Part shown: positions 15,202 through 23,877 of the stretch, piece after piece
Layout of the letters: each line of letters starts with the position of its first letter
How positions within the stretch are numbered: position 1 is the stretch's first letter
Assembly: GCA_964611635.1 (NCBI GenBank)
Contig: CAZTAS010000073.1
Location: 1 to 25,651 of the forward strand
From: JAFDED01 sp964611635
GTDB lineage: Bacteria > Desulfobacterota > JAFDED01
Length of the DNA stretch: 25,651 nucleotides
Reading direction: 5' to 3'
Made by a program: the position numbers and the translations under genes
Notes under the pieces: model-generated
The model's database searches: none
Told to the model about the DNA's origin: nothing
Seen by the model: the letters and a program-made list of their open reading frames with translations, nothing else

Positions 15202-18200
15202 ATGAGAATGAAGCAAAACCAACCAATTCCCGAAACACCTGTGGATGGGAAACAGCGGGAAAGGGCCGTAAAGTACCGAGATCGGTGCCTGTGCGTGGAG
15301 GCCGGGGCCGGAACGGGCAAGACAACCCTTCTGGTTGATCGCGTGGTGGATATCCTCCAATCTGACCCTAACACGGAGATGGAAAACCTGGTGGTCATAA
15401 CATTCACCGAAAAGGCATCCGCCGAGTTGAAGCTGCGAATTAGAGAGCGATTGGAACAGGAAACACGTAAGCACCCTCGTCTCCAAAGGGCCATATGGAA
15501 CCTGGATCGGGCATGGATATCCACCATTCATGCCTTTGCCGCTGCCATCCTGCGGGAATGTCCGGTAGAGGCCGGTATCGACCCCGACTTTTCCATCATG
15601 GACGAGATGGGAAATCGACTCCTCTTGGACGAACAGTGGGAGCAGTGGTTGGCCTTCAGGATGGAGAACGGCGCCGAAGGAATTAGACAGGCCCTCCTAT
15701 TGGGCATCACTACCGGGCAAATGGAAAAAATTGCAATGCACCTTTACCATCACCGTGAACTCCTCCCTTTATCAATGGGAAAAGCTCCCCATATGCCCGA
15801 CTCTGAAGAATTCCTCCAATGTTTCCAGGAGTCTGTGGAAAGCCTCAAGAAATTGAAACCGGCCTGCTGCGTGCCTTCAGATGGTGGATTCAAACATATA
15901 GAACAACTGGAGCTGCAGCTGAAGAAAATCCTCTCCCTGGATAAAGAGGATTCCCTTGGGTTCATCCTTAATGAAATGACCGTCCTCACACGTAGAGGAA
16001 ATAAGAAAAACTGGAAGCCGGGGGAGGCGTGCGATAATCAAAAGCACCTATGCAAACAGCTGAAAGATCACCTGGAGAGGTTCCGAGAGGATACATGCTG
16101 TCGAGTAGCCATGGAACTCTTTCAGGAGCTGTCCGGATTCGTGTACCATATACAGCAGGAAAAGCTGAGGCGCGGACAGTTGGATTTCCATGATTTGCTA
16201 ATCCGGGCCCGCGACCTGCTGGAAAATAATTTCGATGTGCGGGGGCAATTCCAGGAGCGGTTCAAATACATTATGGTGGATGAGTTCCAGGATACGGACC
16301 CCCTTCAGGTGGAAATCATCTTTTTTCTGGCGGAAGACAGTCCACGGGCGGCCCGCTGGGAGGATGTGCGGCTGTCTCCCGGAAAACTTTTCTTGGTGGG
16401 GGACCCCAAGCAATCCATTTACCGCTTTCGCCGGGCCGATCTGGAGCTTTATGCCCGCGCCCGCGAAATACTGGCACGACAGGGTGAAATCATCCCCGTT
16501 GTCCAGAACTTCCGGTCGGTGCCCGGAGTTATCCGCTGGGTCAACGAAGCTTTTCGACCGCTAATCAAGCCACCGTACGATGGCAATTACCAGCCGCGTT
16601 ATGAGGACCTGTATCCTTTCCGGGCCGACGATGGCCGTGGCGAAACGGTGCGGCGCCTTGCGGTAGAACTTGAGCCAGGAGAGTCCGACATCGATGCGGT
16701 TCGCCGGATGGAGGCGGAGCGGATCGCCGAGGCCATAGCATCTCCGGGGTGGACGGTCCGTGAAATAGATACAGGACAATGGCGGCCCGCCCGGTTCGAG
16801 GATTTTGCCATCTTGTTCCCTATATCCAGCAAAATTGAATTTTATGAGGAAGCCCTCAGAGCCAGAGAGATTCCCTATCGGATAGAGGCGGGGCGGAGAT
16901 TCTACCGCCGGGATGAAATAGCGGATCTGGCAGTGGTGCTGTCGGCGGTTGATAATCCTCGGGATGAGCTGGCCCTGGTGGCTGCGCTGCGATCCAGCTA
17001 TTTCGGCGTCTCAGACGAAGAGATCTTCATTTACAGGGCCGGGGGAGGTGTCCTGAATTACCAGCGAGGTTGCCCAGCCGAGGCTTCGGCGATGGGGCAG
17101 GCTTTTCTCATTCTGCGGGAACTCCATTCTATCCGGAACACGCTGCCAATCGCCAGGGTTGTGGGGCTTTTCCTGGAGCGAACGAGGGCCCTTGAACGCC
17201 TCTACTTGGAGCCCGGCGGACAGCAGGCCATCTCCAATCTGTACAAGTTAAGGGAGCAGGCCCGGGTCTTCGGGATGGGCGGGATTTCTTTCCGCCGCTT
17301 TGTCTACTGGCTTGACCAGATGCGACGCGAGGAGCACCAGGAGGAGGATTTCCCTGCATCAGGTGGGGAGAATGATGCGGTAAGCTTACTCACCATCCAT
17401 AAGGCCAAGGGGCTGGAGTTTCCGGTGGTAATCCTGGCCAACCTGATGAGTTCCCCAAATCATTGGAGCGACTGCATCGCCAACTGGGTGGAAGGCCGGT
17501 TGGACCTCTCCATGGGGGGCAAAAAAAGCAGTTTCTGCACTCCTGGATACAGCAAAGCGCTTGAATGGAACAAAGTCCGTGAGGAGGCGGAGGACCTGAG
17601 GCTTTTGTACGTGGCATCCACCCGGGCGCAAGACTGGCTTGTAATACCGGAGTTTCCGGCAAAAGAAAAAAGCTATGGTGTGCACTTGGCTGAGGCCCTG
17701 GTCGACATACCGCCCATGGCTGTTACCATCAAACCGCCAGCCCAACTTCAGCCACCGCGGGAAAAAGTGGCTTCCGGGGATGAGCACCGGGATGACGATC
17801 TGGAAAGATACCAATGCTGGAAGGAGCAACGGGAACGCCTGCTGGCTAAAACGCCATGCTCCATCAATTTAATCGCGCCCTCAGGAGCGGAAAGACTGCC
17901 TCCAGGCGGCGATACCACACTCACCTCGGCCGGCCCGGACTCCCTCGATTTGGGACGAGCCTTCCATGCGGTCATGGAGGCCGTGGAATTACAGGAGGGA
18001 GCGGGCCTTGAGCGAAGGGTTCGGCACGCGGCGACCATCTATAGCCTAAAAGGGAAGGAAAACTTGCTGCTTCAGATGGCCCTCAATTGCCTGCACAACC
18101 CCTTGATGGCCAGGGCTAGGGCGGCTCGTCGTCTCCATCGGGAGGTTCCCCTTTCCGCGCTTATCGAAGGGAAAATCGTGGAAGGATCAGTGGATCTCGT

Positions 18201-18429
18201 CATCGAAGAAGAGGACGGCCTGGTGGTGGTTGATTACAAGACCGATGATGTGGAAGATCGCGCTCTGGAAGAAAGGGCGGCCGCTTACTGGCCCCAGCTC
18301 CGGCTCTATGCGCGATCCTTGGCAAAAACTACAGAAAAACCGGTAAAAGAGACTATCATCCTGTTCGCCCGTACAGGAGAGGCAAGGACGTTGTTTATGG
18401 ATTCGACGGCGGAGGGCAATGGAAACTGA
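15202..18429 (+). CDS. addA: AddA helicase-nuclease subunit
   Basis: The 1075-residue protein has all superfamily 1A helicase motifs: Walker A GAGTGKT (35-41), Ia around VVITFTEKASAELK, WISTIHAFA, motif II VDEFQDTD (359-366), motif III LVGDPKQSIYRFR, motif IV QNFRS, motif V LLTIHKAKGLEFP and motif VI LLYVASTRAQDWL. A C-terminal nuclease domain follows, with GRAFHAVM (His922), GSVDLV (Asp998), VDYKTD (Asp1011, Lys1013) and a downstream PQLRLYA. This is the motor and one of the two nucleases of AddAB. The ATG at 15202 lies two bases after the addB stop; the frame extends upstream inside addB, but that part is a shadow. Coupled translation with addB is likely. Confidence 0.93.
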   Translation: MRMKQNQPIPETPVDGKQRERAVKYRDRCLCVEAGAGTGKTTLLVDRVVDILQSDPNTEMENLVVITFTEKASAELKLRIRERLEQETRKHPRLQRAIWNLDRAWISTIHAFAAAILRECPVEAGIDPDFSIMDEMGNRLLLDEQWEQWLAFRMENGAEGIRQALLLGITTGQMEKIAMHLYHHRELLPLSMGKAPHMPDSEEFLQCFQESVESLKKLKPACCVPSDGGFKHIEQLELQLKKILSLDKEDSLGFILNEMTVLTRRGNKKNWKPGEACDNQKHLCKQLKDHLERFREDTCCRVAMELFQELSGFVYHIQQEKLRRGQLDFHDLLIRARDLLENNFDVRGQFQERFKYIMVDEFQDTDPLQVEIIFFLAEDSPRAARWEDVRLSPGKLFLVGDPKQSIYRFRRADLELYARAREILARQGEIIPVVQNFRSVPGVIRWVNEAFRPLIKPPYDGNYQPRYEDLYPFRADDGRGETVRRLAVELEPGESDIDAVRRMEAERIAEAIASPGWTVREIDTGQWRPARFEDFAILFPISSKIEFYEEALRAREIPYRIEAGRRFYRRDEIADLAVVLSAVDNPRDELALVAALRSSYFGVSDEEIFIYRAGGGVLNYQRGCPAEASAMGQAFLILRELHSIRNTLPIARVVGLFLERTRALERLYLEPGGQQAISNLYKLREQARVFGMGGISFRRFVYWLDQMRREEHQEEDFPASGGENDAVSLLTIHKAKGLEFPVVILANLMSSPNHWSDCIANWVEGRLDLSMGGKKSSFCTPGYSKALEWNKVREEAEDLRLLYVASTRAQDWLVIPEFPAKEKSYGVHLAEALVDIPPMAVTIKPPAQLQPPREKVASGDEHRDDDLERYQCWKEQRERLLAKTPCSINLIAPSGAERLPPGGDTTLTSAGPDSLDLGRAFHAVMEAVELQEGAGLERRVRHAATIYSLKGKENLLLQMALNCLHNPLMARARAARRLHREVPLSALIEGKIVEGSVDLVIEEEDGLVVVDYKTDDVEDRALEERAAAYWPQLRLYARSLAKTTEKPVKETIILFARTGEARTLFMDSTAEGNGN

Positions 18430-18441
18430 TCAACAATTTAC

Positions 18442-18468
18442 CGCGGAGAGCGCAGAGATCGCAGAGGA
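18442..18468 (+). repeat. Three 9-base tandem units supplying a ribosome-binding site
   Basis: CGCGGAGAG (18442-18450), CGCAGAGAT (18451-18459) and CGCAGAGGA (18460-18468) are imperfect tandem copies. The last unit, with two more bases, forms the GGAGG site (18466-18470) of the thioesterase gene. Confidence 0.6.
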
Positions 18469-18476
18469 GGACTGAA

Positions 18477-18905
18477 TTGAAAGAAATCCTTTTTCAGACC
18501 CTTCGCCGGAGGGGTGAAGAGGAGCCGTTTGCCCGACATCTGGGGATTCGTGTGGTTGAGGTGAGCGAGGGATTCGCCTTGGTGGAGATGAGCCTGGAGC
18601 CCCACCAGGCCAACATATTCGACAGGCCGCATGGAGGTGCCATTTTCTCGCTGATGGACGAGGCGTTCGAGATGGCCGCCAACTCTCACGGAACCGTGGC
18701 CGTTGCCCTCAATATGAACATCACTTACGTGGCTTCACCTTCCATGGGATCCATGCTGCAGGCCGAGGCCCGGGAGCAGAGCCGTTCCCGGCGCACCGCT
18801 ACATACGACATCCGCGTCCGTGACGATCAAGGTCGGCTCATCGCCATCAGCCAGGCGCTGGTATATCGCAAAGATGATAAAATTTCATTCCTGGAGCAAC
18901 CCTGA
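18477..18905 (+). CDS. Hotdog-fold thioesterase of the PaaI family
   Basis: The 142-residue protein is a single hotdog domain. The diagnostic block is RPHGGAIFSLMDEAFEMAA (about residues 50-68), with HGG and the catalytic Asp, followed by beta strands ALNMNITYVASPSMGSMLQAEA and TATYDIRVRDDQGRLIAISQALVYRK. Family members hydrolyse acyl- or aryl-CoA thioesters; phenylacetyl-CoA catabolism is not suggested by the neighbours, so the substrate is open. Translation most likely begins at the TTG at 18477, six bases after GGAGG (18466-18470). The next in-frame ATG would delete the first strand. It lies 47 bases after addA. Confidence 0.88.
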   Translation: MKEILFQTLRRRGEEEPFARHLGIRVVEVSEGFALVEMSLEPHQANIFDRPHGGAIFSLMDEAFEMAANSHGTVAVALNMNITYVASPSMGSMLQAEAREQSRSRRTATYDIRVRDDQGRLIAISQALVYRKDDKISFLEQP

Positions 18906-18911
18906 AAATGC

Positions 18912-18928
18912 GGTGGGCACAGCCCACC
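18912..18928. repeat. Perfect 7-bp palindromic hairpin, REP-like
   Basis: GGTGGGC (18912-18918) and GCCCACC (18922-18928) flank the loop ACA, directly after the thioesterase stop. The motif looks like the dispersed GGTGGGC...GCCCACC palindromes found between genes in many bacteria. Its presence argues that 18906-18943 is intergenic. Confidence 0.5.
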
Positions 18929-18955
18929 CTGTCGGAAGCACCTGGAGGAACATTA

Positions 18956-19480
18956 TTGTTTATCCCTGGCCATGTCGGCATAACCCTGGGAACTGTCGTC
19001 TTGCTGAAATGGTCATTTCCTCACCGTTTTGCGCGCTGGAATGTGACTTTTTGGCCTTTGTGCCTGGCTGCTCTGCTACCGGACATGGTGGATAAATTTC
19101 TGGTCTTGACGGTTTTGAAAGGTTATAACACATCCAGGCTGTTTGCCCATACCATGCTGTTTTCCGGGGTGGAAATCCTGTTCACTTATCTGTGGCGGCG
19201 GGATTGGAGCCCCTATGCCTGGATTATACTGGGTCACCTGGCTCTCGACTCTAATTGGAGCCACCCAAGAACACTGTTTTTCCCGTTGCTGGGCTTTCAA
19301 TTTGACCGTGGGCTGTCCACCCATGATAGCATGGGATATTTTCATGCCCTATGGCTCAAATATGTGCATGGTCCCGAATGGTTTGTACCCGAAGTAATTG
19401 GGACAGCCATTCTGGTTATTTATTTTTACGGACGCGCTAAGATCCAGCTCATACTGGCTGGGCCCTCAGAGGTAAAATAA
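18956..19480 (+). CDS. YdjM / DUF457-like integral membrane protein (putative metal-dependent hydrolase)
   Basis: The protein (174 residues from the preferred start) has several hydrophobic segments and the His/Asp pattern of the YdjM/DUF457 family: FIPGHVGITLG at the N-terminus, AALLPDMVDKF, YNTSRLFAHTMLFSG, and ILGHLALDSNWSHPRTLFFPLLG. In the family these polar residues on membrane helices may bind metal; the substrate is unknown. The TTG at 18956 follows a perfect GGAGG (18944-18948) by seven bases and gives the family-like N-terminus. An ATG at 18908 is in frame but its extra 16 residues cover a palindromic repeat and look non-coding. A terminator-like hairpin follows the gene. Confidence 0.8.
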   Translation: MFIPGHVGITLGTVVLLKWSFPHRFARWNVTFWPLCLAALLPDMVDKFLVLTVLKGYNTSRLFAHTMLFSGVEILFTYLWRRDWSPYAWIILGHLALDSNWSHPRTLFFPLLGFQFDRGLSTHDSMGYFHALWLKYVHGPEWFVPEVIGTAILVIYFYGRAKIQLILAGPSEVK

Positions 19481-19601
19481 GGCAGGCAAGTAAAGAAAAA
19501 TATAAACACTGTTGCATTGCAAAGGGCTGTGTGATATGGATTACAAAGATGCGAGTAGTCCATTTCCTTTCCCGCACCCATTAACCATAGAATGAAAAAC
19601 T

Positions 19602-19635
19602 GTCTCCGGGGAAAATCCTCGGAGACTTTCATTAA
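19602..19635 (+). terminator. Probable rho-independent terminator after the addBA region
   Basis: GTCTCCGGGG (19602-19611) pairs with CCTCGGAGAC (19617-19626), ten pairs including one G-U, with a five-base loop. T-rich sequence (TTTCATTAATTATTT) follows. It separates the YdjM-like gene from the next plus-strand unit. Confidence 0.65.
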
Positions 19636-19690
19636 TTATTTCGCACAATAACAATATAAGGATTCATCCATTAAGGAGGAACAGAAAAGA

Positions 19691-20581
19691 ATGAAATCAT
19701 CGAGTTTTTTGATTACCCTTCTGGCCGCAACTATGACTATGATATTAACAGGATTTGTCCATGCCGGAGAAAAGGCCAAAACCAGGGAAGATCCGTCCAC
19801 GGTGCTAGCTAAAGTGGGTGATCAGGTAATCACTCTGTTCGATCTCAGGCAAGCCTTGATGACTATCCCTTTGGAATTCAGGACGGAATATTCAACGCCC
19901 GAAGGGCGAAAAGATCTCCTGCAAAAGCTGATCGATTTACATCTGTTCGAAATGGAAGCCCGCAAAATCGGTTTGGACAAGGATACCACAATCCAAGCGC
20001 GGCTAGCCACCATAGAGCGCAATTTTTTATCCAAGCAACTGGTTTTATACTTCATTCGGGAAGAGCGAAAGCCGCCTTCCGAGGATGATCTCAGGGCTTA
20101 TTATCAGGAACACATCAGCGATTACATGCAGCCAGAGGAGGTGCTGGCCCGCCACATCCTTGTCCGGACCAAGAAAGAGGCAGAAGAGATTCTTGTGCTG
20201 CTGAAAAACGAGAAAGTTTTCTCACAGTTGGCGCGGGACCGATCCATTGCCCCCGATGCCAGTAAGGGAGGATTGCTGGGCTGGTTTTCCCGCGGGAAAA
20301 TGCTCCCCAGCTTCGAGAAAGCCGCTTTTGAGCTGAAAAAAGGTGAGATCAGCGGTGTGGTCTGGACGAGGTATGGCTATCATATTATCAAATTGGAAGA
20401 CCGAAAGCCTGCCAAGGCCAAGCCCTTTGAAAAGGTAAAGAACAAAATTTATGCCAATCTGATAAAATCCCTCCAAGATGACGCTGTGCAGAGCCTCCGG
20501 GAGAGAATCATGAAGAAAGTCAAAGTGGAGATCCTGGACCAGAGGTATACACAAGAATCTAAAAAAACCTCCGAGCAATGA
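19691..20581 (+). CDS. Exported peptidyl-prolyl isomerase, SurA/PpiC type
   Basis: The 296-residue protein has a signal peptide (hydrophobic core to about residue 22, cleavage near VHA-G), a SurA-like N-terminal helical chaperone domain (about 35-145, starting AKVGDQVITLFDLRQAL), and one parvulin domain (about 151-237: ARHILVRTKKEAEEIL, FSQLARDRSIAPDASKGG, LGWFSRGKMLPSFEKAAF, GVVWTRYGYHIIKLED). It would assist folding of outer membrane or exported proteins in the periplasm. A single parvulin domain makes it closer to PpiD/PrsA-like folding factors than classical two-domain SurA. An AAGGAGG site precedes the ATG. leuS follows after 24 bases, and lptE follows leuS, linking it to envelope biogenesis. 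Confidence 0.9.
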   Translation: MKSSSFLITLLAATMTMILTGFVHAGEKAKTREDPSTVLAKVGDQVITLFDLRQALMTIPLEFRTEYSTPEGRKDLLQKLIDLHLFEMEARKIGLDKDTTIQARLATIERNFLSKQLVLYFIREERKPPSEDDLRAYYQEHISDYMQPEEVLARHILVRTKKEAEEILVLLKNEKVFSQLARDRSIAPDASKGGLLGWFSRGKMLPSFEKAAFELKKGEISGVVWTRYGYHIIKLEDRKPAKAKPFEKVKNKIYANLIKSLQDDAVQSLRERIMKKVKVEILDQRYTQESKKTSEQ

Positions 20582-20605
20582 AGCTTTAAAGGAGACATGG
20601 CGATC

Positions 20606-23116
20606 ATGGATGCGCGATATGATCCAAAAAAAATCGAGCCCCACTGGCAGAAGTATTGGCAAGAAAACAAGCTATTCAGGGTAAGCGAAGATACATCCAA
20701 GTCTAAGTATTACGTGCTGGAGATGTTTCCCTATCCTTCGGGACGCATCCACATGGGCCACGTGCGCAACTACACCATTGGAGACCTGGTGGCTCGATTC
20801 AAGATTATGAAAGGATTTAACGTTCTCCATCCCATGGGATGGGATGCTTTTGGAATGCCGGCAGAAAACGCTGCCATCGAGAAGGGGGTTCACCCTGCTC
20901 AGTGGACGTTTGAGAATATCCGCTACATGGGCCAGCAGCTGAAAAAAATGGGGTTCTCTTATGACTGGGATCGGGAGATCGCAACTTGCCATCCTGAGTA
21001 TTATCGATGGAACCAGTGGACCTTTCTGAAGATGTATGAACGGGGATTGGCGTATCAGAGCCATGCTCTAGTAAACTGGTGCGAGAATTGTCAGACTGTA
21101 TTGGCCAACGAACAGGTGGAGGCCGGTTGCTGCTGGAGATGCGGTGAGGAAGTCACCCAGAAAGAGCTGGACGGGCAGTGGTTCCTGAAAATCACGAATT
21201 ATATCGAGGAGCTTCTCCAGGGGTGTGATGCCCTTGCGGGCGAATGGCCCGAGCGGGTTTTGAGCATGCAGAAAAACTGGATCGGCAAGAGCTACGGCGC
21301 CAATGTGGACTTCCCCCGCACCGATGGAGGCCCTCCTATAAGGATTTTTACTACTCGACAGGACACGCTCTTTGGTGCAACCTTCATGCTCTTGTCACCG
21401 GAACACCCGCTTTGCCGGGAGCTTACCCGGGGCACTCCTAGAGAGCGTGAAGTTGAACAACTCATACATCAGGTCACCCGCCAGGGTCGGGAAGTGCGGT
21501 CCGACGAGGCCACGGAGAAGCTGGGAGTCTTTACTGGTGCTTACGCCATCAATCCTATGACTCAGGAGAAAATTCCCATCTGGGTGGCCAACTTCGTCCT
21601 TATGGAATACGGCACAGGCGCCATAATGGCGGTTCCAGCCCATGATCAGCGGGACTTGGATTTTGCCCGGAAATACGAGCTTCCGGTTCGGGTAGTTATT
21701 CATCCTTTTGACCGCGGGTTGGATGAAGAAACTATGCCCGAGGCTTTCGTGGAAGAAGGCTATATGGTCAACTCGGGAAAGTTCAACGGGTTGAGAAGCA
21801 GCGAAGCCATCGAGGCTTTTGCCGACGAACTCGAGGCCAAGGGGATCGGCAACCGTACTGTCAACTACAGGATGCGCGACTGGTTAATCTCGCGCCAGAG
21901 ATACTGGGGAACCCCCATCCCCATGATAAGCTGTGAAAGCTGCAGCACAGTACCCGTGCCTTACGAAGACCTCCCGGTGATCCTCCCGTTGGACCTTACA
22001 TTACGAGAAGGAGGCGCCTCACCACTCCCGTATGACGAGGAGTTTCTTCGGGCACCCTGTCCAAGCTGCGGCAAACCGGGACGAAGGGCCGCGGAAACTA
22101 TGGATACCTTCATTGATTCGTCCTGGTATTTTCTGCGTTATTGTTGCCCGCGATTCGAAAAGGGGCCCGTTGACCGCGAAGTTATCGATTACTGGATGCC
22201 TGTGGACCAATATATAGGTGGGATCGAGCACGCCATCCTGCACTTGCTCTACAGCCGTTTTTATACCATGTTCTTGCGTGACATTGGGCTCGTTAAAGAT
22301 GGGGAGCCTTACTTGCGGCTGTTGACACAGGGAATGGTACTGAAATACAGCGAAAAGGTGGAAAAAATCGTCAAGATGTCCAAGTCACTGGGGAATGTAG
22401 TGGATCCCGACCTGATCATCGAAAAATTCGGCGTGGACACGATCCGTTATTTCATCCTTAGCGACTCGCCCCCCGAAAAAGATCTTGAATGGACCGATCA
22501 AGGGGTTTCGGGGGCCAACCGGTTTCTCCACAGGTTTTGGCGCTTGGTTCACAACCAACTCGATGGGATCCGAGAGGTGAAGCCTTATCATGGGCGTGTT
22601 GAGGATCTGGAAGGAGCCTTCCGAAATTTATACATCTGGACCCACCGGACACTCAAGCGCCTTACAGAAGACGTTGACGGTCGTTGGCATTTCAATACGG
22701 CCATTGCCCGCATTAATGAGCTGTGCAACGAGATTAGCCGGCTGCACCCCTCCCAGGTCCGTACTGAAAAGGAAAAGCAGGTTATGCGCTTCGCACTGGA
22801 GACCCTTACCATCATGCTTAGCATCATCACGCCCCACATTTCCGAAGAGATCTGGCGGGCGCTGGGTCACCAGGAAAGTATCATTCGCATGAGCTGGCCT
22901 GAATTCGACCCGGAGGCCGTTCGCCAGGAGGAAGTGCTCGTCGTAATCCAGGTCAACGGCAAGGTGCGAAGCCGGATTACTTTGCCAGCAGGCTCTAGGG
23001 AGGAGGTAATGCGACGGGCGGCACTGGAGGATGGCCGTATCGTCTCACTGCTGGCGGGTCGAGAACCAAGAAAAGTCATAGTGGTTCCTGATCGCCTTGT
23101 CAACGTGGTTGTATGA
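20606..23116 (+). CDS. leuS: Leucyl-tRNA synthetase
   Basis: LeuRS charges tRNA-Leu in the cytoplasm. The 836-residue protein has the class I signatures HMGH (49-52) and KMSKS (590-594). It has a Cys-rich zinc module (CENC...CCWRCG), the CP1 editing domain (for example TRQDTLFGATFMLLSPEHPL and GTGAIMAVPAHDQRD), a second Cys pair set (CESC, CPSC), the DWLISRQRYWGTPIP block and the C-terminal anticodon-binding and LVNVVV tail. Two starts compete: an ATG at 20597 only two bases from the AAAGGAG site, and the ATG at 20606 that gives the family N-terminus MDARYDPKKIE. The latter is preferred. The stop overlaps the lptE start (ATGA). Confidence 0.97.
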   Translation: MDARYDPKKIEPHWQKYWQENKLFRVSEDTSKSKYYVLEMFPYPSGRIHMGHVRNYTIGDLVARFKIMKGFNVLHPMGWDAFGMPAENAAIEKGVHPAQWTFENIRYMGQQLKKMGFSYDWDREIATCHPEYYRWNQWTFLKMYERGLAYQSHALVNWCENCQTVLANEQVEAGCCWRCGEEVTQKELDGQWFLKITNYIEELLQGCDALAGEWPERVLSMQKNWIGKSYGANVDFPRTDGGPPIRIFTTRQDTLFGATFMLLSPEHPLCRELTRGTPREREVEQLIHQVTRQGREVRSDEATEKLGVFTGAYAINPMTQEKIPIWVANFVLMEYGTGAIMAVPAHDQRDLDFARKYELPVRVVIHPFDRGLDEETMPEAFVEEGYMVNSGKFNGLRSSEAIEAFADELEAKGIGNRTVNYRMRDWLISRQRYWGTPIPMISCESCSTVPVPYEDLPVILPLDLTLREGGASPLPYDEEFLRAPCPSCGKPGRRAAETMDTFIDSSWYFLRYCCPRFEKGPVDREVIDYWMPVDQYIGGIEHAILHLLYSRFYTMFLRDIGLVKDGEPYLRLLTQGMVLKYSEKVEKIVKMSKSLGNVVDPDLIIEKFGVDTIRYFILSDSPPEKDLEWTDQGVSGANRFLHRFWRLVHNQLDGIREVKPYHGRVEDLEGAFRNLYIWTHRTLKRLTEDVDGRWHFNTAIARINELCNEISRLHPSQVRTEKEKQVMRFALETLTIMLSIITPHISEEIWRALGHQESIIRMSWPEFDPEAVRQEEVLVVIQVNGKVRSRITLPAGSREEVMRRAALEDGRIVSLLAGREPRKVIVVPDRLVNVVV

Positions 23117-23643
23117 TCTGGGAAAAGGCAAGGGGAGCATATTTTATCGCGGCCGCCATAATGATTGTATCCTTGGCCGGGTGCGGGTATCATTTTGTCG
23201 GTGGACGCCCCTCCAGAGAGGTTGATCAACATGTGCTGGCCGGCCCCATTATCGAAAATCATACGCGATATTTAGGGCTGGATCTGATTCTGGCCAAGGC
23301 CATTACCCACCGTTTCATCCTTGAGGGCTGGCCCCTCAAGAAGTCTACCAGAGAAACCGAAGCGCGCCTTCGGTGTACCATTCGTTCACTGGATATAAAG
23401 CCCATCTCATTTCGACGCAATCTAACTGCCCGGGAATACAGGATCACGATAGTACTTGATGCTGCTCTGGAGCAGCAGGGAGGGAGCGCGAACCAGTGGA
23501 AAGCCAAAGGACTCGAGCTGACCCGGACATACCGGGTGCAAAATACCATCGAGGCAACAGAGCGGGAGAAAAAAGCCGCTCTGGAGGCCCTCAGCTTCGA
23601 TGCAGCGCTGATCATTGCCGATGGGATATTGCGTGGGTTTTGA
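23113..23643 (+). CDS. lptE: LPS-assembly lipoprotein LptE
   Basis: The 176-residue protein has a lipoprotein signal peptide with lipobox LAGC (Cys24), followed immediately by GYHFVGG, the hallmark start of mature LptE. LptE plugs the LptD barrel in the outer membrane and helps insert lipopolysaccharide. The rest has alternating strands and a helix typical of the family but is poorly conserved in sequence. The ATG at 23113 shares four bases with the leuS stop, so translation is coupled. The leuS-lptE-holA order is common in proteobacteria and supports the call. Confidence 0.88.
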   Translation: MIWEKARGAYFIAAAIMIVSLAGCGYHFVGGRPSREVDQHVLAGPIIENHTRYLGLDLILAKAITHRFILEGWPLKKSTRETEARLRCTIRSLDIKPISFRRNLTAREYRITIVLDAALEQQGGSANQWKAKGLELTRTYRVQNTIEATEREKKAALEALSFDAALIIADGILRGF

Positions 23644-23877
23644 GTAAATACTGACTGTGCATAAATAGAGGAAGCCTCACGGGCTTACCGCCCGTAAGAA
23701 ATCACGGCCGGCATAGTTATGCTATCCCTTTAAGGCATGAAAAAAGGGGTGCTGGACGCCTCGACTGTTTTGATGGCTAAGACATTGTCATTATTTAGTG
23801 ATTTTCAAATTGAATATCCGGGACATTAACTGGCACCGAAGCCGGATATGGTTTGAGAAATACCAAAAGGTTCTTCA
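23644..23877 (+). other. Gap between lptE and holA containing several hairpins
   Basis: No gene is seen in these 234 bases. Inverted repeats include ACGGGC/GCCCGT (23679-23684, 23690-23695; 5-base loop), a CCCTTT/AAAGGG pair further on, and ATATCCGG (23814-23821) with CCGGATAT (23842-23849), enclosing a nested GGC/GCC. The last one lies just upstream of the holA ribosome-binding site. In many genomes lptE and holA are almost adjacent, so the gap may hold a regulatory RNA element or a separate holA promoter. No known riboswitch class is recognised. Confidence 0.4.

Noticed and set aside
18908..18955. ATG start for the YdjM-like gene
   Set aside because: The extra residues span a perfect palindromic repeat, and a better-placed GGAGG points to the TTG at 18956.
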